From the NCBI RefSeq assembly GCF_002201475.1, contig NZ_CP021422.1:2976001-3040000 (forward strand): a stretch of DNA of 64,000 bases, given 5' to 3'. The notes below the pieces were generated by a model. It saw only the letters and a list, made by a program, of their open reading frames with translations, ran no database searches and was not told where the DNA came from. Position numbers and translations under genes: made by a program. Shown here one piece after another: positions 16,270-24,253 of this stretch (position 1 is its first letter; each line of letters starts with the position of its first letter). The DNA is from Acutalibacter muris. GTDB lineage: Bacteria > Bacillota > Clostridia > Oscillospirales > Acutalibacteraceae.

Positions 16270-17379
16270 ATGCAGCTGATCATTCTCGACAAAAACATGG
16301 ACACGCTCGGCGTGGTGAGCGTTTTCAATACTCTGATATGGGATCGGCGTTATTATGACTCCGGCCTCTTTGAGCTCTACACTCCCGCCGAGTTTTTTGA
16401 GCTTATGAACACCGGCCGCTACCTCTACCGGAGCGACCGGACTGATCTCGGCGTCATCCGGGAAGTCAACTTTGCCCGGGACGCCAAGGGCGCACGGACG
16501 GCCTACTGCAAGGGCTATTTTTCGGAGGAGCTGCTGAACGATCGGGTCCTGAACACCCAGATCAACATCACCGGCACTCCGGAAGCTATCGGCCGCCAGC
16601 TGGTCCAGAAGTTCGCCATCAACCCGACCGACGCTGGCCGCAAGATCGCGCACCTACAGCTCGGAGCGCTTTCCGGCGTCGGCAGCAGCATCACCGTCAT
16701 GGCCACCGGCGACCGGCTGGGCGACAAGCTCTACGAGGTCGAAAAGACCCAGGAGCTCAGCCACCGGCTCGCCTATGACTATCAGGCCAACACCCTCTCC
16801 TTTGTGGTGTGGCAGGGCAAGGATCGAACCGACGCGCAAGAGGTCAACAGCTGGGCCATCTTCTCCGACAGCTTCTACAATGTCAAAAATGCGGTTTATG
16901 ACCGGGACGAGTCGGAGTGCAAAAACTTCGCTTATGTGGCCGGGGAAGGTGAAGGGGCCGCCCGGGTCATCGTGGAGGTGGACATCCGGAGCAATCCGAA
17001 CGAGGAACGCCGGGAGCTCTATGTGGACGCAAGAGACCTGCAGAGCACCTACACGGACGACAACGGCAGCGAGCACACCTACACCCAGGCACAATACCGG
17101 CAGCTGCTCCGGCAGCGCGGCCTGGAAAAGCTGGCGGAATACGAAAAAGTGGAGACGGTCAACAGCGACGTGGATCCGGACGCCAATCTGGTCTATATGA
17201 CAGACTTCGACCTGGGCGACCTCTGCACCTACCGCTATACCGACGTCGGCATTGAGACGACCAAGCGGATCACCGAGATCCAGGAGGTCTACGAGGGCAG
17301 CAAGCAGACGCTCAGCGTGGTCTTCGGCAATGACATGGCGACGTCTATCACAAAAATCATAAAGAGGGAGGCATCGTAA
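16270..17379 (+). CDS. Tail/baseplate protein (Gp37-like, Tal N-terminal type)
   Basis: A 369-residue protein in the Tal position. It begins MQLIILDKNMDTLGVVSVFNT and includes IWDRRYYDSGLFELYTP, a pattern of the siphovirus Gp37-like baseplate family. The C-terminal part (LCTYRYTDVGIETTKRITEIQEVYEG) resembles the hub closing domain. It lacks the large lysin extension seen in many Tal proteins. Confidence 0.75.
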   Translation: MQLIILDKNMDTLGVVSVFNTLIWDRRYYDSGLFELYTPAEFFELMNTGRYLYRSDRTDLGVIREVNFARDAKGARTAYCKGYFSEELLNDRVLNTQINITGTPEAIGRQLVQKFAINPTDAGRKIAHLQLGALSGVGSSITVMATGDRLGDKLYEVEKTQELSHRLAYDYQANTLSFVVWQGKDRTDAQEVNSWAIFSDSFYNVKNAVYDRDESECKNFAYVAGEGEGAARVIVEVDIRSNPNEERRELYVDARDLQSTYTDDNGSEHTYTQAQYRQLLRQRGLEKLAEYEKVETVNSDVDPDANLVYMTDFDLGDLCTYRYTDVGIETTKRITEIQEVYEGSKQTLSVVFGNDMATSITKIIKREAS

Positions 17380-17382
17380 ATT

Positions 17383-18360
17383 ATGGCTATGAGATACGGA
17401 TATTTTGACTCAGAGATCACCGGGGTCGACTCCGAGGGTATGCCTATTTTTGACCGAGCAGAAACGTCAGAGCTCTTTCGGCTCTTGTTTGCGAAGCTGC
17501 TCACCAACGGGGTGCTGGCTCTGCCCGGGGACTGTTTTCAGGTCGTCGCGGGCAGTTCTGGCTTGACCGTAAAGATCCGCCCAGGCTTCGGCCTGATCAA
17601 CGGGGCCTTTGCCTATGACGGGGCAGAGGAGACCTACGCGCTCGCGACAGCGCCCACACAATACAGCCGGATCGACCGCGTCGTGCTCCGCTGCAACTAC
17701 CTGGAGCGCCTCTGCGAGATCATCGTCAAAACCGGCACACCTGCGGCCAACCCCGCCCCGCCTGAGCTTCTCCAACCGTCCAGCGGCGACTATTATGAGC
17801 TGGGCCTGGCTCTGGTCAGCATCGGCACCAATCAGGGCGTCATCACCCAGAGCTCCATCACGGACACCCGGGCGGACAGCTCTGTCTGCGGCTTCATCAC
17901 CCAGCTGATCGACCACCTCGACACGGAGGTCTTCTATGATCAGTTCAATGCTTTTTATACGGAGTTCGTGGAGAAGTCGGACGCCAGTTACGAGATGTTT
18001 CAGAACATGGCCACACAAGCCTATAACGGCTACACGGCGGCGATCGACGAGTACATCGAGCAGCTGGAGGCAAAGGGCAACGCGGATCTCACCGCGACCA
18101 CCGAGGCCCTGAAAGAGTTCCAGCGGAACAGTCAGAACGCTTTCAACGCCTGGTTTGCAGAAGTGCAGGGGCTCCTCGACGAGGACGTCGCCGGGCGTCT
18201 GATCAACATCACGAACGAGCAAGGCGAGCGTCTCAGCCTGCTCGAATACATGAACATCCACAACGACTTCTTCGCGCCGCTGCTGGATGACGATGGCAAC
18301 GTGATCCTGGACGACGATGACAATGCTGTCATGGTCGACTGGAAATATATGTACGCATAA
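17383..18360 (+). CDS. Baseplate upper / fibre-bearing protein
   Basis: A 325-residue protein. Residues ~1-170 form a beta-rich domain (MRYGYFDSEITGVDSEGMPIF, VKIRPGFGLINGAFAYDG, SSITDTRADSSVCGFI) seen in Clostridia phage baseplates. Residues ~185-275 are a coiled-coil-like helix, and the tail is acidic (LLDDDGNVILDDDDNAVM). It probably connects the baseplate to the DGR-diversified receptor-binding protein encoded next. Confidence 0.65.
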   Translation: MAMRYGYFDSEITGVDSEGMPIFDRAETSELFRLLFAKLLTNGVLALPGDCFQVVAGSSGLTVKIRPGFGLINGAFAYDGAEETYALATAPTQYSRIDRVVLRCNYLERLCEIIVKTGTPAANPAPPELLQPSSGDYYELGLALVSIGTNQGVITQSSITDTRADSSVCGFITQLIDHLDTEVFYDQFNAFYTEFVEKSDASYEMFQNMATQAYNGYTAAIDEYIEQLEAKGNADLTATTEALKEFQRNSQNAFNAWFAEVQGLLDEDVAGRLINITNEQGERLSLLEYMNIHNDFFAPLLDDDGNVILDDDDNAVMVDWKYMYA

Positions 18361-18376
18361 GAAGGGAGAAAACAAC

Positions 18377-19312
18377 ATGCAGATCAACATCGAAAACGGC
18401 AAGCGCTTCAATGAGGAGCCCGCGATCGCGGCAGTCTCCAGCGGCAACGACATCGTTCTGGTCCGTCTGGCAGACGGCACCGGCGTCAAGGCCCTGAAGC
18501 TGTCCGCGCTGGGCGCCTTCATCACTGGCGACCTGAGCACACTGGAGACAACGGATAAGACCAGTCTGGTCGCTGCCCTCAATGAGGTGCTGGGAGACAC
18601 CAAGACAAACGCCCAGGCGATCGAGGACCTGGAAACGCTGACCGACATCCTCGTGGAGTACGACCTGGGCACCAGCTTCACGGCGGAACAGTCCCAGGAC
18701 ATCCGCTCGGGGACCTTCAGCAAGGTCCGCGCCGGGGGCTACTGGACCATCAACGGCCGGAAATACTGGGCGGCCCATGCCGACTACCGGCTCCACTGCG
18801 GGGACACTGAACTCACCCAGCACCACATGCTGGTATTTCCGGACAAGTCGTTTTATAACGGCGTCATGAACGACACCAACGTCACGACCGGCGCCTACTA
18901 CGGCAGCAAGATGAAGACCTCCGGCCTGGCTGCGGCTCTGGCGACTATCAAGCAGGACTTCGGCGCGGATCACATCCTGACCCACCGCCAGCTCCTGACC
19001 AATGCTGTCAGCAACGGCATGAGCTCCGGCTGGGCCTGGTATGACACACAGATCGACCTCATGAATGAGCACATGGTCTACGGCTCTTATGCCTGGGGCG
19101 GTGGCTCACAGAACGGCTACGACACTGGCATCGACAAGAGCCAGCTGGCGCTCTTCCAGGCCCATCCGGATCTGATCACGAATAGGGAAAACTGGTGGCT
19201 GCGGGATGTTCACTCGGCGGCGGCCTTCTGCCGCGTCGACGACTATGGCGGTGCCAACTACGGGAGCGCCTCGGGCTTCCTCGGCGTCCGCCCGGCTTTC
19301 CTGATCTACTGA
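18377..19312 (+). CDS. DGR target: diversified tail receptor-binding protein
   Basis: A 311-residue protein whose last ~33 codons are the variable repeat. The N-terminal ~90 residues look like a phage attachment and coiled-coil region (LSTLETTDKTSLVAALNEVLGDT). Residues ~100-311 resemble a C-type-lectin-like DGR ligand domain, with NGRKYWAAHADYRLHCGD, MLVFPDKSFYNGVMNDT and the final WWLRDVHSAAAFC…GVRPAFLIY. The start at 18377 follows GAAGGGAGAA. It would be the host-binding tip, with diversity at surface residues set by the retroelement. Only one target is seen in the window. Confidence 0.88.
   Translation: MQINIENGKRFNEEPAIAAVSSGNDIVLVRLADGTGVKALKLSALGAFITGDLSTLETTDKTSLVAALNEVLGDTKTNAQAIEDLETLTDILVEYDLGTSFTAEQSQDIRSGTFSKVRAGGYWTINGRKYWAAHADYRLHCGDTELTQHHMLVFPDKSFYNGVMNDTNVTTGAYYGSKMKTSGLAAALATIKQDFGADHILTHRQLLTNAVSNGMSSGWAWYDTQIDLMNEHMVYGSYAWGGGSQNGYDTGIDKSQLALFQAHPDLITNRENWWLRDVHSAAAFCRVDDYGGANYGSASGFLGVRPAFLIY
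19214..19300 (+). repeat. DGR variable repeat (VR)
   Basis: Aligned without gaps to the template at 19929-20015 (offset 715). Of 87 positions, 18 differ, and 16 of these fall on template adenines, covering 16 of the 23 adenines. The other two are T to G (19271) and C to T (19281). Codons AAC/AAT in the template become GCC, CGC, GAC, TAT, GGT, TAC, AGC and GGC. The shared block GGCGTCCGCCCGG at the 3' end is the likely initiation region. Confidence 0.93.
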
Positions 19313-19321
19313 TCGACAATC

Positions 19322-19342
19322 CCCGGGCCCTTGCGGCCCGGG
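19322..19342 (+). promoter_or_regulatory. DGR hairpin downstream of the VR
   Basis: Perfect 8-bp stem CCCGGGCC/GGCCCGGG with a 5-base loop, starting 9 bases after the target stop codon. It has no T-run, so it is not a terminator. A small GC-rich hairpin just past the VR is a known target-recognition element of DGRs (as in Bordetella phage BPP-1) and marks the VR, not the TR. Confidence 0.75.
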
Positions 19343-19363
19343 ATGATAAGGAGATAACGAAGC

Positions 19364-19918
19364 ATGTCAGACATCCCAAAAAGCGAGCGCTCTGAGTCAC
19401 CTCTCCGCGCTCAACACATGATCTACAACATCAGGAAGCGGATCACCGCCGAGCTGATGGCGACCTTCGGCTACAGTCAAAAGCGCTTTGAAAAGCACAT
19501 CAAGGCCGTGACTGCCTATGTGGTCAACGAAGAAGAGCGCGAGGAGCTGGCGGCAAAGATCCGCGAGCAGGAGGAAGATTTCAACCTCTGGTTTATCCAG
19601 CAGGAGCGGGCCAGGGTGCTCACGTTCTGCCAGGACATCAGCGTCCACATGCGGGCAGCCAATACCATCTGGCCGGACTACTGGTCGGAATATGAGGAGA
19701 GGCGGCTGCAATGGGACAAGGCGATGGAGTGCTGCAATATGCTCCAGGACGAGCTCCAATATATCGCGGAAGCCCTTCCGGCAGACAAAAACAAGTACAC
19801 CGGCATCGTGCTGGAGATCGAGCACCTGTTCAACACGATCAAGAGCCTCCGGCAGTCTGACAACCGTTTCAAAAAACACTTGAAAGGACCAAAGCGCAAA
19901 GCAGCGGGTGACTCTTGA
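19364..19918 (+). CDS. DGR accessory protein, Avd-like
   Basis: A 184-residue, nearly all-helical, highly charged protein between VR and TR, the usual place for the accessory variability determinant that binds the reverse transcriptase and the template RNA. Heptad-like helices run through residues ~15-165 and the C-terminus is basic (RFKKHLKGPKRKAAG). It is longer than the ~128-residue Bordetella Avd, and the assignment is by position and predicted four-helix character. GGAGATAACG precedes the ATG. Confidence 0.62.
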   Translation: MSDIPKSERSESPLRAQHMIYNIRKRITAELMATFGYSQKRFEKHIKAVTAYVVNEEEREELAAKIREQEEDFNLWFIQQERARVLTFCQDISVHMRAANTIWPDYWSEYEERRLQWDKAMECCNMLQDELQYIAEALPADKNKYTGIVLEIEHLFNTIKSLRQSDNRFKKHLKGPKRKAAGDS

Positions 19919-19928
19919 TATTGTTCAG

Positions 19929-20015
19929 TCGGCGACGAACTTCTGCAACGTCAACAACAATGGCAATGCCAACAACTGGAACGCCTCGAACTCCATCGGC
20001 GTCCGCCCGGATTTC
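19929..20015 (+). ncRNA. DGR template repeat (TR), part of the template RNA
   Basis: This 87-base template carries ten AAY codons in the VR reading frame, including AACAACAAT and AACAAC runs, the hallmark of a template built so that mutagenic cDNA synthesis at A changes exposed residues. It starts 10 bases after the avd stop. The RNA presumably extends through 20016-20150, a stretch with no convincing gene, towards the reverse transcriptase. Confidence 0.92.
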
Positions 20016-20170
20016 ACAACCGTGCATCCTATCGGGCTAGATCCCGCGCACGGCAATGGGAAAGGAAGAGTCATCCCTTCGGCCGCTAAGCCGATAAATG
20101 CCAACCGCGACGTGGCCGGTTACGATCGCTGTCACTATTGCGTGGTTTATTTTTATGGATAACAAATTGT

Positions 20171-21199
20171 ATGATGCAAACCGGATCTACGGCAATGACC
20201 GGCAGCCGCTTCAAGTACAAGACCCAACTGTATGAGATGACCCAGCTGCTCCAGACTGCAAAACTCCAGGACGAGCTCATGCACGGCGCGTACCGACCAG
20301 GACCCGGCCAGAAGTTCCCTATCAATGAACGGGGCCACAGCCGGTACATCACCAGTAACATCATGAGAGACAAAACAGTCAATCACCTCCTCTGCGACGA
20401 GGTGATCACTCCGTCGATCCAGAAATACCTGGCCTATACCAACAGCGCGAGCCAGAAGGGCAAAGGCGTCAGCTTTCATCGGAAGCACTTCGAGGAGGAT
20501 CTGCATCACTATTACATGATGACCGGCAGCAACGAGGGCTGGGTGCTCTTCATTGATTTCTCCGGTTATTATGGCAATCTCCAGCATGAGCCGATCCTGG
20601 CCACGCTCGACTATTTCATCCGGCGAGAGCAGGAGCCGGACGTCGCTCAGGTGGCTATGACACTGATCCGGGACATCTTCAGGACCTTCGAGCTGGACGT
20701 CTCCCGCTTCTCCGATGAAGAGATCGCGGAAATGTACCACAGCAAAGTCGACCCGATGATGAACCGCTTCACAGATCCGAAACTGCTGACCGGTGAAAAG
20801 ACGCTAAAGAAAGGCGTTGACATCGGCAACCAGGTCTCTCAGGACGTCGGGATCGTTCATCCGTACCGGATAGACAACTACATCTCGATCGTGATGGGCT
20901 GCAAGCTCTTCGGCAGATATACCGACGACACGCACATCATCAGCGACAGCAAAGATTTTCTTTTGACCGTGCTGGAGGGCGTGAGGCAGATCGCTGAAGA
21001 ATACGGCATCATTATCAACGAGAAAAAGACGAGGATCTGCAAGCTGTCCAGCTTTTACCGCTACCTGCAGATCGGCTACTCTCTGACTGACACGGGGCGC
21101 GTGATCCGGAAGATCCACCCGAAGGCAGTCACCCGGGAGCGCCGCAAGCTGAAGGCCTACAAGCGGAAGCTGGACGCCGGGGGAAATGAGCTATTTTGA
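20171..21199 (+). CDS. DGR reverse transcriptase (core frame)
   Basis: About 342 residues from ATG 20171 (the frame opens at TTG 20138). The core has an N-terminal primer-like region GHSRYITSNIMRDKTVNHLL, catalytic LFIDFSGYY, the DGR-specific block GNQVSQ, and the active site RYTDDTHII (YxDD). A thumb-like basic region ends the frame. This enzyme would copy the TR RNA with adenine-specific errors and supply cDNA for the VR. The conserved ends of the protein appear to lie in other frames: see the entry at 21186 and the finding on frame breaks. Confidence 0.88.
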   Translation: MMQTGSTAMTGSRFKYKTQLYEMTQLLQTAKLQDELMHGAYRPGPGQKFPINERGHSRYITSNIMRDKTVNHLLCDEVITPSIQKYLAYTNSASQKGKGVSFHRKHFEEDLHHYYMMTGSNEGWVLFIDFSGYYGNLQHEPILATLDYFIRREQEPDVAQVAMTLIRDIFRTFELDVSRFSDEEIAEMYHSKVDPMMNRFTDPKLLTGEKTLKKGVDIGNQVSQDVGIVHPYRIDNYISIVMGCKLFGRYTDDTHIISDSKDFLLTVLEGVRQIAEEYGIIINEKKTRICKLSSFYRYLQIGYSLTDTGRVIRKIHPKAVTRERRKLKAYKRKLDAGGNELF

Positions 21200-21310
21200 C
21201 GTGGAAAACTCTTTCAAGTCATGGCTGGGCGGCAACTGGAAACGCATGTCAAGGCAGCAGATCAGCAACATGAGCCTGCTATATTATCAACTTTTCGGAA
21301 GGAGACCAAC
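21186..21310 (+). pseudogene. C-terminal segment of the DGR reverse transcriptase in the +1 frame
   Basis: Reading from ATG 21186, in the +1 frame of the reverse transcriptase and overlapping its last codons, gives MSYFDVENSFKSWLGG, then MSRQQISNMSLLYYQLFG, which has the look of the SF.DI..S..SW.G…LY..LF end of DGR reverse transcriptases. Removing one G from the run of five at 21179-21183 would join the two frames as KLDAGEMSYFD. The frame then runs on into the next gene until 21443. It could be a mutation, a homopolymer error or frameshifting. Confidence 0.5.
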
Positions 21311-21631
21311 ATGGAAAAAAGGACATTCAAGATTACGCTGGCTGATGGGACAGCCCTGGAGGGACTCACCCTCAACGGCAACAACTACATCAGCGACAAG
21401 AAAGTCACCGAGGACGTCTTCCGGGACAACCTCAGCAAAGTGACCATTGAGGGCCCGGATGGCGCCCAGGAGCACGAAAACATGAAACTGGTGCAGATCT
21501 GCAAGGTCGGCACAAAATACTGGTTTATCCTGGCTGACAAGACCGCCGACGAAGTGGCCAAGGAAGCGATGGAGGCCAAGATGAACGAGATGAAGCAGGC
21601 CATGAAGGTGCTGCTCACGGGGGAGGTATAA
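21311..21631 (+). CDS. Phage tail-module protein of unknown function
   Basis: A 106-residue protein from ATG 21311 behind GGAAGGAGACC. The N-terminal half is beta (RTFKITLADGTALEGLTLNG), then a helical acidic C-terminus (KMNEMKQAMKVLLTG). It sits between the DGR and the holin. No family is recognised with certainty; small proteins of this shape are common at the tail-lysis junction of Clostridia phages. Confidence 0.55.
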   Translation: MEKRTFKITLADGTALEGLTLNGNNYISDKKVTEDVFRDNLSKVTIEGPDGAQEHENMKLVQICKVGTKYWFILADKTADEVAKEAMEAKMNEMKQAMKVLLTGEV

Positions 21632-21634
21632 GCT

Positions 21635-22072
21635 ATGGACATGATAAAATTAGCCGCTGAAATGCGGACCGCTTTGCAGTATTTTGTCACCACTTTGGAC
21701 GCGGAGACCCAGCTGGACAAGATGCTGGAGATCCCCTCCATGTTCCCGGCCTATGAGGTGGGCAAAGCCTACAAGGTCAAGGACGTCATCTCCTACGGCG
21801 TGAACTCCGTGGGCGATCCCCAGCTCTATCAGGTATTGCAGGACCACACCAGCGCTGCTGAGTGGACGCCTGACACCGCCACGAGCCTCTACAAGGCCAT
21901 CGGCGTGACCGAGGGCGGCTACCCGGTCTGGGTACAGCCTCTGGGCGCTTCTGACGCCTACAACACCGGGGACATCGTGAGCCACAACGGCACCCTCTAC
22001 ATCTCCACCATGGACGGGAACGTCTGGAGCCCTGAGACATACCCGGCAGGCTGGGAAGTCTATGCCGAGTAA
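21635..22072 (+). CDS. Tail-associated carbohydrate-binding module protein
   Basis: A 145-residue protein with a helical N-terminus (KLAAEMRTALQYFVTTL), then two repeats of a small aromatic beta motif: YKVKDVISYG…LYQVLQDHTSAAEWTPD and YNTGDIVSHNGTLYISTMDGNVWSPE. These match the family 5/12 chitin-binding fold (W-x-x-x-x-x-Y…G..V.Y.G..Y). It may help bind cell-wall sugar or a released endolysin. Confidence 0.65.
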   Translation: MDMIKLAAEMRTALQYFVTTLDAETQLDKMLEIPSMFPAYEVGKAYKVKDVISYGVNSVGDPQLYQVLQDHTSAAEWTPDTATSLYKAIGVTEGGYPVWVQPLGASDAYNTGDIVSHNGTLYISTMDGNVWSPETYPAGWEVYAE

Positions 22073-22093
22073 ATAAAAAGGAGGTACACAAGT

Positions 22094-22528
22094 ATGAAAA
22101 ACGGAATTTGCACAATCGTGGGAGTGGTGGGCAGCTTTATCGCCTCCCTCTTCGGCGGCTGGGACACGGCCCTGGTCACGCTGATGATCTTCATGGCCGT
22201 GGACTACATCACCGGCCTCGTCGTCGCTGGCGTGTTCCATAAATCCCCGAAGACTGACGGCGGCACGCTGGAGAGCCGGGCCGGGTGGAAGGGCCTCTGC
22301 CGCAAAGGCATGACCCTCCTGGTCGTGCTGGTAGCCTGCCGCCTGGATCTGATCATGGGGTCTAACTTCATCCGGGATGCGACGATCATCGCCTTCATCG
22401 CGAACGAGACGATCTCGATCATTGAAAACGCGGGACTGATGGGCGCGCCTATTCCTGGCGTACTGGTCAAGGCCATCGAGGTCCTGAAGCAAAAGGCAGA
22501 CGGCGAAACGCCGGTGCCCAAGGAGTAA
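22094..22528 (+). CDS. Holin (TcdE/toxin-secretion phage holin type)
   Basis: A 144-residue membrane protein. Hydrophobic helices at residues ~5-20, ~25-50 (ALVTLMIFMAVDYITGLVVAG) and ~70-90 (LLVVLVACRLDLIMG), and the motif DYITG, match the phage_holin_4 family. It makes membrane holes that release the endolysin encoded immediately downstream. A GGAGG site lies upstream. Confidence 0.88.
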   Translation: MKNGICTIVGVVGSFIASLFGGWDTALVTLMIFMAVDYITGLVVAGVFHKSPKTDGGTLESRAGWKGLCRKGMTLLVVLVACRLDLIMGSNFIRDATIIAFIANETISIIENAGLMGAPIPGVLVKAIEVLKQKADGETPVPKE

Positions 22529-22531
22529 GAC

Positions 22532-23944
22532 ATGAAGGCGACCGGGTCCTCCACGGAGAGGACGATCTGGAACTTTCTCAGATGTAAAGGCCTGAGCCCT
22601 GCCGGTGCGGCAGGGCTCATGGGCAACCTTTACGCTGAGAGCGGGCTCAACCCTCAGAACCTCCAGAACAGCTACGAGAAGCGCCTGGGCTTCACGGATA
22701 CGGCCTACACGGCCGCCGTGGACTCCGGCGCTTATTCTAATTTTGTCCATGACAGTGCTGGCTACGGCCTGGCACAGTGGACCTACTGGAGCCGCAAGGA
22801 GTCCCTGCTGAACTTTGCCCGGAAGATCGGCGCGTCCATCGGCAGCCTGGAGATGCAGCTGGACTTTATGATCCGGGAGCTGAAGGGCTACGCGGCCGTT
22901 TGGGAAGTTCTCCGGACGGCCAGAACAGTGAGGGAAGCGTCGGACATCGTGCTGACCAGGTACGAACGCCCGGCAAATATGAGCAGCAGCGTCAAGGCCA
23001 AGCGGGCCAGCTTCGGCCAGGCTTATTTTGACGCCTACGCAAATAAAAGCACCGAAAAGGAGGACAACATCATGGGCAACAGCCCGCTGGTGACATACAC
23101 CAACATCACCAAAAACCGCACCAGCCCGCGCAATCACGCCATTGACACCATCACGATCCATTGTATTGTAGGCCAGTGGACAGCAAAGCAGGGCTGCGAC
23201 TACTTCGCGACCACAGACCGCGAGTGCTCCGCCAACTATGTCGTGGGCAAGGATGGCAGCATCGGCCTGAGCGTGCCGGAAGCAGATCGCTCCTGGTGCA
23301 GCTCCAACCGCGACAATGACAACCGGGCCATCACCATCGAAGTCGCCAGTGATACCAGTCACCCGTATGCAGTGACCGACGCGGCCTACGCGGCCCTCAT
23401 TGAGCTGGTGGCGGACATCTGCAAGCGCAACGGCATCAAGAAGCTGCTCTGGAAGGCAGACAAGAGCCTGATCGGCCAGGTGGACAAGCAGAACATGACC
23501 GTCCACCGCTGGTTTGCCAATAAGGCCTGCCCGGGCGACTATCTCTACCAGCGCCACGGTGCCATCGCGGAAGCGGTCAATGCCAAGCTGGGTACCGGCA
23601 CCGAGCAGATCGTCAGCAGCTTCCCGGCCGTGCCCTTTACGGTCCGGATCATCATCAACGACCTGAACTATCGCGAGGGCCCGGGCATGAGCTACGCCGT
23701 CAAGGGCCAGACTGGCAAGGGCATCTTCACCATCACAGAGGTGCAAGATGGCTGGGGCAAGCTGAAAAGCGGCGCAGGCTGGATCTACCTCGAAAACCCT
23801 GCCTACTGCACCATCCTGGACGACGGCCAGACCGAGGCCCAGAAGGCAGCGGAAAAACTGGCCCGGGACATCGCGGCCCAGCTGAAGAGCTCCGGCTGCG
23901 ATGCTGCAGCCGTGCTGAAACGAGTCAGCGAGATCCTGGCATAA
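22532..23944 (+). CDS. Endolysin with lysozyme-like, amidase_2 and SH3 domains
   Basis: A 470-residue lysin in three parts. Residues ~1-170 are a phage tail lysozyme domain (GLSPAGAAGLMGNLYAESGLNP). Residues ~190-355 are an N-acetylmuramoyl-L-alanine amidase (TITIHCIVGQWTAKQGCDYF, zinc ligand candidates in TIHC, VHRW and ACPGD). Residues ~370-430 are an SH3-like wall-binding domain (INDLNYREGPGMSYAVKG), followed by a helical tail. Two catalytic activities in one lysin suggests cleavage of both glycan and peptide bonds. Confidence 0.92.
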   Translation: MKATGSSTERTIWNFLRCKGLSPAGAAGLMGNLYAESGLNPQNLQNSYEKRLGFTDTAYTAAVDSGAYSNFVHDSAGYGLAQWTYWSRKESLLNFARKIGASIGSLEMQLDFMIRELKGYAAVWEVLRTARTVREASDIVLTRYERPANMSSSVKAKRASFGQAYFDAYANKSTEKEDNIMGNSPLVTYTNITKNRTSPRNHAIDTITIHCIVGQWTAKQGCDYFATTDRECSANYVVGKDGSIGLSVPEADRSWCSSNRDNDNRAITIEVASDTSHPYAVTDAAYAALIELVADICKRNGIKKLLWKADKSLIGQVDKQNMTVHRWFANKACPGDYLYQRHGAIAEAVNAKLGTGTEQIVSSFPAVPFTVRIIINDLNYREGPGMSYAVKGQTGKGIFTITEVQDGWGKLKSGAGWIYLENPAYCTILDDGQTEAQKAAEKLARDIAAQLKSSGCDAAAVLKRVSEILA

Positions 23945-23950
23945 GACGAG

Positions 23951-23979
23951 AGCCCCCGGCAGCTGCCGGGGGCTTTTTT
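23951..23979 (+). terminator. Terminator after the lysis cassette
   Basis: Near-perfect palindrome GCCCCCGGC…GCCGGGGGC (23952-23973) followed by six T. It ends the late operon of the prophage. Confidence 0.85.
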
Positions 23980-24040
23980 CGTTTATATGGCAATCGGGAG
24001 AACGATGTACCCGTCAACGACAAAGGGCTCAAAAGTTCGA

Positions 24041-24063
24041 GTACGACTCCGCCATCTCCACCA
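24041..24063 (+). other. Candidate prophage attachment site: copy of the ssrA 3' end
   Basis: GTACGACTCCGCCATCTCC followed by ACCA matches the 3' end of Bacillota tmRNA (T-arm, CATCTCC acceptor strand, ACCA), with one base (A for T in the T-loop) off the usual GTTCGACTCC. It lies right after the lysis module terminator and just before a strong host-like terminator. Without the rest of ssrA, it fits the duplicated end left by an integrase at the far prophage boundary. Confidence 0.55.
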
Positions 24064-24092
24064 TCCTGTGGATATAAAAAAGATATTCGCTC

Positions 24093-24120
24093 AAAAAACC
24101 GCGCCATGGCGCGGTTTTTT
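24093..24120 (+). terminator. Bidirectional terminator next to the attachment site
   Basis: Palindrome AAAAAACCGCGCC/GGCGCGGTTTTTT around a central AT, 30 bases after the ssrA-like end. A terminator at this distance is what normally follows ssrA. Confidence 0.8.
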
Positions 24121-24253
24121 GATGCCTGGAAGCCTGGATTTGAAAAGTCAAAAACGTAGATGAAAGTAAGCGAAAAATAGATACGAACCTACGCAAGAAA
24201 AGAAGAAGGCGGTATAATGAAGGAGGGATGAAGAAAAACGAAGGATATAAGGA

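Noticed and set aside
15268..16653. 461-residue reverse-strand frame over the Dit and baseplate genes
   Set aside because: It is the complement of well-supported structural genes, with no start signal.
19322..19342. Terminator after the DGR target
   Set aside because: The stem lacks a T-run and sits where DGR recognition hairpins lie, and avd follows closely.
19908..20162. 84-residue open frame across the TR
   Set aside because: The AAC-rich peptide is the translation of the template in the VR frame; no target stop or ribosome site belongs to it. It is treated as template RNA.
21650..23746. 698-residue reverse-strand frame over the lysis genes
   Set aside because: Complement of holin and endolysin genes; composition (Val/His/Gly/Ala-rich without motifs) is that of an antisense frame.
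24001..24063. Complete tRNA or tmRNA gene
   Set aside because: Only the last 23 bases resemble a tmRNA end; the 5' acceptor strand and remaining structure are absent.
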